Made by a program: the position numbers and the translations under genes. Under the pieces are notes generated by a model. That model saw nothing but the letters and a program-made list of their open reading frames with translations. It ran no database searches and was not told the DNA's origin. This document shows, piece by piece, positions 59,715 to 64,000 of a stretch of DNA of 64,000 bases. How positions within the stretch are numbered: the stretch's first letter is position 1; every line of letters starts with the position of its first letter. Origin of the DNA: Planctomycetota bacterium (GTDB taxonomy: Bacteria; Planctomycetota; Phycisphaerae; SM23-33); assembly GCA_022705325.1 (NCBI GenBank), contig JAKJER010000002.1, positions 126,891-190,890 of the forward strand, given 5' to 3'.

Positions 59715-62249
59715 CTATGGCGCCAGCCGCCTGGCCTTCTCCTCTTCCGCCCGCCACCTGGCCAGTTCCGCCTCGCTCCAGGCGTTGGCCTCCAGGTAGT
59801 CGCCGCAGAACGGGACCTGCAGGTCGATCCAACAGGCGAGCCTGTCCATCTCCTCGCGGCTGAGGGCCACCTTGTTGTGGCCCTTCTCCAGCATGGCGAT
59901 CAGCCCGCTCTTGCACGCCCCGGCGTGGTACGGCTCGAGCATGGGCGGCGAGGACTGCGGACTGACCCAATTCACCACGCGGTTGGGCAGCGCCACCAGG
60001 ATGTGCCGGTCGTAGCCGCCCGGGCGCTTGATCACGTTGGGCGGGAACAGGAACGGTCGCAGCAGGCCCACGTAGGCGTCGCTCCATTGGCGTGCGGCCA
60101 GGTGCTCGACCGCCAGGTCGCCCTTCAGGCTGAAGGGCTTCTCGTCGGCCCCGCAGCCGGGCGCCAGGGCCGACTTCGCGTTCAACGCCAGGATCTCCTC
60201 GTACGTGCCCTTGTGGGGATAGGCGAGGATCCTGCCCGTCAGTTCCTTGTTCTCGGCCGGCTGCCATCGCCGCCCGCTGTGGCAACGCACGCAGTGGCGG
60301 TCCAGGATGGGCTGGATCTCCCTGGCGAAGCTGAAGCCGCGCGCCGGCCCGTAGAAGCCGGTCATCTCCTCCGCCCCCGCGCGCAGGGCCATCGTCGTGC
60401 CTTGCCGCCCCGGCGGCGTGCTCGCCTTCGTCTCGTGGCAGCCCACGCAGGAGGCGTTCTCGCCCGGCATGAGCGTCGCCCAACTCCGCATGGTCTGGAT
60501 ACAGTGCCCCTTGGCGTCCAGCACCTGGAAGAACACCGGGGTGTTCGCGGGCGCCCGCAGATAGGCCGAGCCGTCCGGGTGGATCGTCGCCTGCCCCAGG
60601 ACCCGCTTGACGTCCCAGCTTCCGGTGATCGAGACCGGCGTTCGCACGTGCCAGTTGCCGCCGGCCGGGCCGGTGTTCAGCGAGCAGCCGATCGACGTTC
60701 GACGGTACTCGATGGCGACCGCCCGCAGCCGCTTGGCCGCGCCGCGGGCCACGCCGGCCAGCCCCGGCCCGGCGTATACGTCCTGCACGTAGAACGTGCC
60801 GTGCGTCTGCTTCAGGTCCACTCCGCTGGCGCGGACCGGCGGGCGCGGGCGGGCCAGGACGGGCACAGGCTGGTTGCACGAGACGACCGGGTCGCTCGCC
60901 AGCAGTTCGCGCCGCCCGTCGCGGTCGATCAGGTAGAGGCGATAGCGGACGCCCTGGCCCCGCCCTGCGGGCAGGAACGCCTCCGGGCAGCAGGCGACCA
61001 GGAAGTGCTCCTCGTCGAGGGCGCAGGGATACTGGAACTGGTCGCCCTCCTGTCCCCAGCGATCGACCCGCACGGGCTGGGGCTTGCGCGGCGGGGCCAG
61101 CAATTCCACGCCCGAGTCTTCCTGTCGTCCCCGCGTCGGGTCGATGATCGCCAGCTTGCCCGACTGCGGCGTGTGGTGGCCCGACGCGATCGCCACCGCC
61201 TTGCCCGTGCCCGGGATCGCCCGGGCGTGGTGCAACGACGTGGGGAAGTACGAATTGTTCCCGTAGTACTCCGTCTGGGCCGTCCCGTCCTCGTTCATCT
61301 GGAACAGCGGCTGGGGATAGATCTGCCCGCGGTCGTTGTATTCCCACCGCGTGTAGAGGACCCGCCCGTCGCCCATGACTCGCGGGTAGGAGACGCTCAC
61401 CTGGTCGAAGCCCAGCCGGCGGATGCGAGACCCGTCCCGCTCGCAGCGATACAGGTTGAAGGCCGTGTAGCTGATGCAGTCGCACTCCTGGACGCAGCGG
61501 CTGGAGTTGAACACGATCCCGCCGTCCGCCAGATACGCGCCCTGGATGTCGGCCACCCCTTGGGCTTCCGTGATGCGGCGGACCGCCCGCGTCGCCAGGT
61601 CCATCTCGTACAGGCTGAACTCGCGGTCCTTCGCCCCGGCGGTGCACGAGTACAGCACCCGCCGCCCTTCGAAGTCGATCTCCGGGTCGCGCACCAGGCC
61701 GCCGCCCCTGGCCTGTGAGACCAACTCGGTCACCTGGGCGTATCCGTCCCGCATCTCCAGCAGGCACAGGCTCCGCCCGCCGGTGGCCACCAGCGAGTAC
61801 CCCTGGCTGGCGCGATCGTCGAATTTGGTGAAGACGACGCGCGAGGTCTTGTCCAGCAGCGCCCCCAGCCGCACGCGCCGGCGCAGCTCGCACAGCTCGA
61901 AGTACAGCCCGACCGCCTCCTCGTCCCCCCCCGATCCGGCCGCCGCGACCCGTGCCGCCATCTGGGCCGGCACGTCGCGGATCTGTGAGGCGAGCGCGCG
62001 GCAGAGCGCCGCGAACAGGGCATCGCTCTTGCCCGCCAGCCAAGCCGCGCCATCCCCGGCCGACACGTCCTGCGCCAGCCAGTCCGCGGCGCAGGGATGC
62101 GCCGATTCCAGGCGGAGAAGGAAGGCCCTCCAGTCGCCCCCCTGCTTGCGGGCCTGCTGCAATTCAGCCGCCGACGGGCCGTGCGGGGCCGCCCAGGCGA
62201 GTCCGGCGGTGGCGAGCAGCGCCGCTGCGAGGCAAAGGCGTCGGGACAT
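59715..62249 (-). CDS. Diheme protein resembling hydrazine synthase alpha domain
   Basis: The 844-residue product has a signal peptide (to ~20). The middle has propeller-like strands (VLYSCTAGAKDREFSLYEMDL, GGIVFNSSRCVQECD, GRVLYTRWEYNDRGQIYPQ). Two c-type haem motifs follow: CVGCH (C601, C604, H605) and CVRCH (C653, C656, H657). PF18582-type hydrazine-synthase alpha proteins share this order, but outside anammox bacteria members are not hydrazine synthases. GGAG lies upstream of the ATG. It is likely a periplasmic electron-transfer or oxidoreductase protein. The similarity is by memory of the family pattern. Confidence 0.75.
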   Translation of the reverse strand: MSRRLCLAAALLATAGLAWAAPHGPSAAELQQARKQGGDWRAFLLRLESAHPCAADWLAQDVSAGDGAAWLAGKSDALFAALCRALASQIRDVPAQMAARVAAAGSGGDEEAVGLYFELCELRRRVRLGALLDKTSRVVFTKFDDRASQGYSLVATGGRSLCLLEMRDGYAQVTELVSQARGGGLVRDPEIDFEGRRVLYSCTAGAKDREFSLYEMDLATRAVRRITEAQGVADIQGAYLADGGIVFNSSRCVQECDCISYTAFNLYRCERDGSRIRRLGFDQVSVSYPRVMGDGRVLYTRWEYNDRGQIYPQPLFQMNEDGTAQTEYYGNNSYFPTSLHHARAIPGTGKAVAIASGHHTPQSGKLAIIDPTRGRQEDSGVELLAPPRKPQPVRVDRWGQEGDQFQYPCALDEEHFLVACCPEAFLPAGRGQGVRYRLYLIDRDGRRELLASDPVVSCNQPVPVLARPRPPVRASGVDLKQTHGTFYVQDVYAGPGLAGVARGAAKRLRAVAIEYRRTSIGCSLNTGPAGGNWHVRTPVSITGSWDVKRVLGQATIHPDGSAYLRAPANTPVFFQVLDAKGHCIQTMRSWATLMPGENASCVGCHETKASTPPGRQGTTMALRAGAEEMTGFYGPARGFSFAREIQPILDRHCVRCHSGRRWQPAENKELTGRILAYPHKGTYEEILALNAKSALAPGCGADEKPFSLKGDLAVEHLAARQWSDAYVGLLRPFLFPPNVIKRPGGYDRHILVALPNRVVNWVSPQSSPPMLEPYHAGACKSGLIAMLEKGHNKVALSREEMDRLACWIDLQVPFCGDYLEANAWSEAELARWRAEEEKARRLAP

Positions 62250-62297
62250 GATCGCTCTCCATGATCGCGTGGCGCCGGGCCGGCCGGGTTGACCCGG

Positions 62298-62891
62298 TCA
62301 GGACTTGAGGCCCTTGGCGGGGCTGGCCAGCAGGAGCGACGCGATGCGCTCCAGGATGTCGGCGGGTTCGCTCATCCGCCCGGGCCCGACCTCGCCGCAG
62401 GCGAGCGGGCCGCTCTCGGGCCCGATGATCTGCACGCCCCAGCCCGTCAGGCGAGCCAGGTTGGCCTGCGTGGGCGGGGCCTGATACATCCGCGTGTTCA
62501 TGGCCGGGGCGACGAGGATCTCGCACGCCCCGCAGGCCGACAGCGCCAGCGTGCTGACCAGGTCGTCGGCCAGCCCGCAGGCCATCTTGGCCAGGATGTC
62601 CGCGGTCGCCGGGGCGATCACCATCAGGTCCGCCCGGGCGGTCAGGTCCAGGTGCCGGGCATTGTAGTCCCGCGTGGACTGCCACATGCTCGTGAAAACC
62701 TGGCGATGCGTCAGGGCCTGGAAGGTCAGCGGCTGGACGAACTGGGTGGCGGCCTCGGTCATGGCGACGCTGACGCCCGCCCCGGCCTGCACCAGCTTGC
62801 TGGCCAGGTCCGCGGACTTGTAGCACGCGATCCCGCCGCTGAGGCACAGCAGGACCTCGTAGCCGTCGAGCCGTCCGCTGCCGTCGCCCAT
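62298..62891 (-). CDS. coaC: Phosphopantothenoylcysteine decarboxylase-type flavoprotein
   Basis: The 197-residue product matches the decarboxylase half of CoaBC. The start is VLLCLSGGIACYKSADLASKL. IAPATADILAKMACGLADDL, PAMNTRMY and the conserved Cys in GPLACGEVGPGRM follow. It decarboxylates phosphopantothenoylcysteine for CoA synthesis. The synthetase half (CoaB) is not attached and is not in this window. It stops 48 bases after the diheme gene's start codon region, and rpoZ ends nine bases upstream of its ATG, so the pair is an operon. Confidence 0.9.
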   Translation of the reverse strand: MGDGSGRLDGYEVLLCLSGGIACYKSADLASKLVQAGAGVSVAMTEAATQFVQPLTFQALTHRQVFTSMWQSTRDYNARHLDLTARADLMVIAPATADILAKMACGLADDLVSTLALSACGACEILVAPAMNTRMYQAPPTQANLARLTGWGVQIIGPESGPLACGEVGPGRMSEPADILERIASLLLASPAKGLKS

Positions 62892-62900
62892 GGTCGGCCC

Positions 62901-63134
62901 CTACTGGAGAGCCTGCTTGGGCGTCGACACGTCGGACTTCTCGTAGTCGATGCCGATCTTCTCCTCCAGGATCTCCTGGATGACCACTTCCATGTCGGTC
63001 ATGCCACGCTTTCGCTCCACCAGCGGTCGCGTGCCCTGAAGCAGCTCGACCAGGCGGCGCTGGATCAGCGCCGTCAGCTTGAACTTCCCGCCGACCTTGT
63101 TCACGATCTCTTCGCTCTTGAGGGCTTCAATCAT
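62901..63134 (-). CDS. rpoZ: RNA polymerase omega subunit
   Basis: The 77-residue product begins MIEALKSEEIVNKVGGKFKLTALIQRRL, the family pattern, and contains the RPLVERKRG and VIQEILEEKIGI segments. Omega helps assemble RNA polymerase. It begins at ATG 63134, with AGGAG upstream. It sits between yicC and coaC on the same strand. Confidence 0.9.
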   Translation of the reverse strand: MIEALKSEEIVNKVGGKFKLTALIQRRLVELLQGTRPLVERKRGMTDMEVVIQEILEEKIGIDYEKSDVSTPKQALQ

Positions 63135-63181
63135 TGCGTGTGTCGCTCCTGCTTCATTGCCACCGGCTGGGAATCCGGGGT

Positions 63182-64000
63182 CTATTCCACGTTCTGCACT
63201 TGTTCCTTGATGCGGTCTATCGCGGTCTTGATGTCGACCACCGCCCAGGCGATCTGCGAGTCGTTGGCCTTGGAGGCGATGGTGTTGGCCTCGCGGAGCA
63301 TCTCCTGGGCGATGAAGTCCAGCTTGCGCCCGGAGGGCTCGGGCGTGTCCATCGCCTGGCGGAACTGGCTCAGGTGCCCGGACAGCCGCGAGATCTCCTC
63401 GGCCACGTCGCAGCGGTCGGCGAACAGCGCCACCTCGCGGGCCAGCGTGTCGCCTTCGAGATTCAGGCGCGCCTGGGCCGTCAGCTCGCTCACCCGCTGG
63501 GCCAGGCGCTGGTGGTACTCGCCCACCACCAGCGGGCTGCGCTCGATCACGGTCTTCAGGTTCCGCTCGATGTCGCCGCAGAGTTTCTCCAGGTCGTTCC
63601 GCGCCGCCTCGCCCTCGGCCTGTCGCATCGTCATCATGGCGTCCAGGGCCTGGCCCACCAGGGCCAGCAGGCCTTCGCCGGTCCGCTCGCATAGCTGATC
63701 CAGCGGCGGCGGTTCGAGCACGCCGGGAAGCTGCAACATCACGCCCAGGTCGATCCGCAGCACCGGGTCGCCGTCCACCTCAAGCAGTTTCACCTGGTCC
63801 AGGTACCGGCTGAGCACCGCGCTGTTGACCTGGTAGGCCGCCTGGTCGTCCGGGACGCGCATCCGGACGGCGGCGGTGACGCTGCCCCGCGAGAGCTTCC
63901 GCCGCACCAGGGCTTCGATCTGGCTCTCGGCCGAGGCCCAGATCTCGGGGACCTTGATGCCGATCTTGAGGTAGCGATTGTTGACCGAACGGACCTCGAC
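63182..64000 (-). CDS. yicC: YicC-family endoribonuclease, truncated at window edge
   Basis: At least 272 residues are encoded and the start lies beyond base 64000. The YicC pattern is present: VEVRSVNNRYLKIGIKVPEI at the visible start, RGSVTAAVRM, then EVALFADRCDVAEEISRLSGHL and ANTIASKANDSQIAWAVVDIKTAIDRIKEQVQNVE at the end. The family acts on RNA and small RNAs. It is the first visible gene of the yicC-rpoZ-coaC set; gmk, often next to yicC, is not between them. Confidence 0.93.
   Translation of the reverse strand, partial: VEVRSVNNRYLKIGIKVPEIWASAESQIEALVRRKLSRGSVTAAVRMRVPDDQAAYQVNSAVLSRYLDQVKLLEVDGDPVLRIDLGVMLQLPGVLEPPPLDQLCERTGEGLLALVGQALDAMMTMRQAEGEAARNDLEKLCGDIERNLKTVIERSPLVVGEYHQRLAQRVSELTAQARLNLEGDTLAREVALFADRCDVAEEISRLSGHLSQFRQAMDTPEPSGRKLDFIAQEMLREANTIASKANDSQIAWAVVDIKTAIDRIKEQVQNVE

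Noticed and set aside
59715..62249. Reading the diheme protein as evidence for anammox metabolism
   Set aside because: No other hydrazine synthase or anammox genes are present; the domain also occurs in heterotrophic planctomycetes.

Overview
The window is G+C-rich bacterial DNA (about two thirds G+C by eye) with dense genes on both strands. It most likely comes from a planctomycete, probably of the Phycisphaerae or a related anaerobic lineage. This is inferred from the gene mix: a PEP-CTERM protein with autotransporter-type beta-strand repeats, a diheme protein resembling the hydrazine synthase alpha domain, two Tat-exported paralogues, DUF1638 and DUF3604 proteins, an NqrF-type reductase, many exported glycan-related proteins, and short AT-rich REP-like inverted repeats at gene ends. 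No rRNA, tRNA or CRISPR array was seen.

Layout. 1-2507: nqrF, a conserved hypothetical gene, a MITE-like element with 16-bp inverted ends, and a small Cys/His protein. 2562-6695 (minus): a four-gene envelope operon (CsgG-like TPR lipoprotein, three-repeat LPP20/FlgT-like protein, a 46-residue lipoprotein, FlgT-like protein) with its own AT-rich promoter and a terminator. 6801-10169: rplM-rpsI, then argC-argJ. 10419-20214: a secreted carbohydrate region with a GH99-like protein, a GH2 enzyme, an exported heparinase-like/methyltransferase fusion, two Tat-exported paralogues around yciH, and a beta-helix protein. 20245-26291: a thioesterase, an Nramp-like transporter lacking canonical metal ligands, a very large secreted protein, and a lipoprotein serine protease. 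26453-30529 (minus): alginate-export-like barrel, lipoprotein, FecR-like protein and UroD-like protein. 30656-36140: an FG-GAP protein, a TolC-like gene coupled to a zincin, a MoaD/E1-like sulfur-carrier pair, and a PQ-loop-like protein coupled to a lipoprotein. 36391-40703: nadE, a zinc-ribbon membrane protein and a DUF1638 protein. 41806-46436: purF, a low-G+C membrane-protein gene and a second PurF-like gene lacking the catalytic N-terminal Cys. 46469-55262: flavin reductase, secreted hypothetical, PEP-CTERM protein, DUF3604 protein, esterase and dapB. 55410-64000: an NtrC-type regulator, a DUF3592-like membrane protein, a VapBC-like pair, the diheme protein, and coaC-rpoZ-yicC.

How the genes work together. 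Housekeeping genes (ribosomal proteins, arginine, NAD, purine and lysine synthesis, CoA, RNA polymerase omega) alternate with blocks of exported proteins. Those blocks suggest a saprophytic lifestyle built on polysaccharide breakdown. The least described unit is the 2.6-6.7 kb envelope operon, whose 46-residue lipoprotein has the same C-terminal tail as a lipoprotein about 32 kb away. Candidate sigma-70-type promoters recur as TTGnnn, 16-17 bases, then TAnnnT-like.
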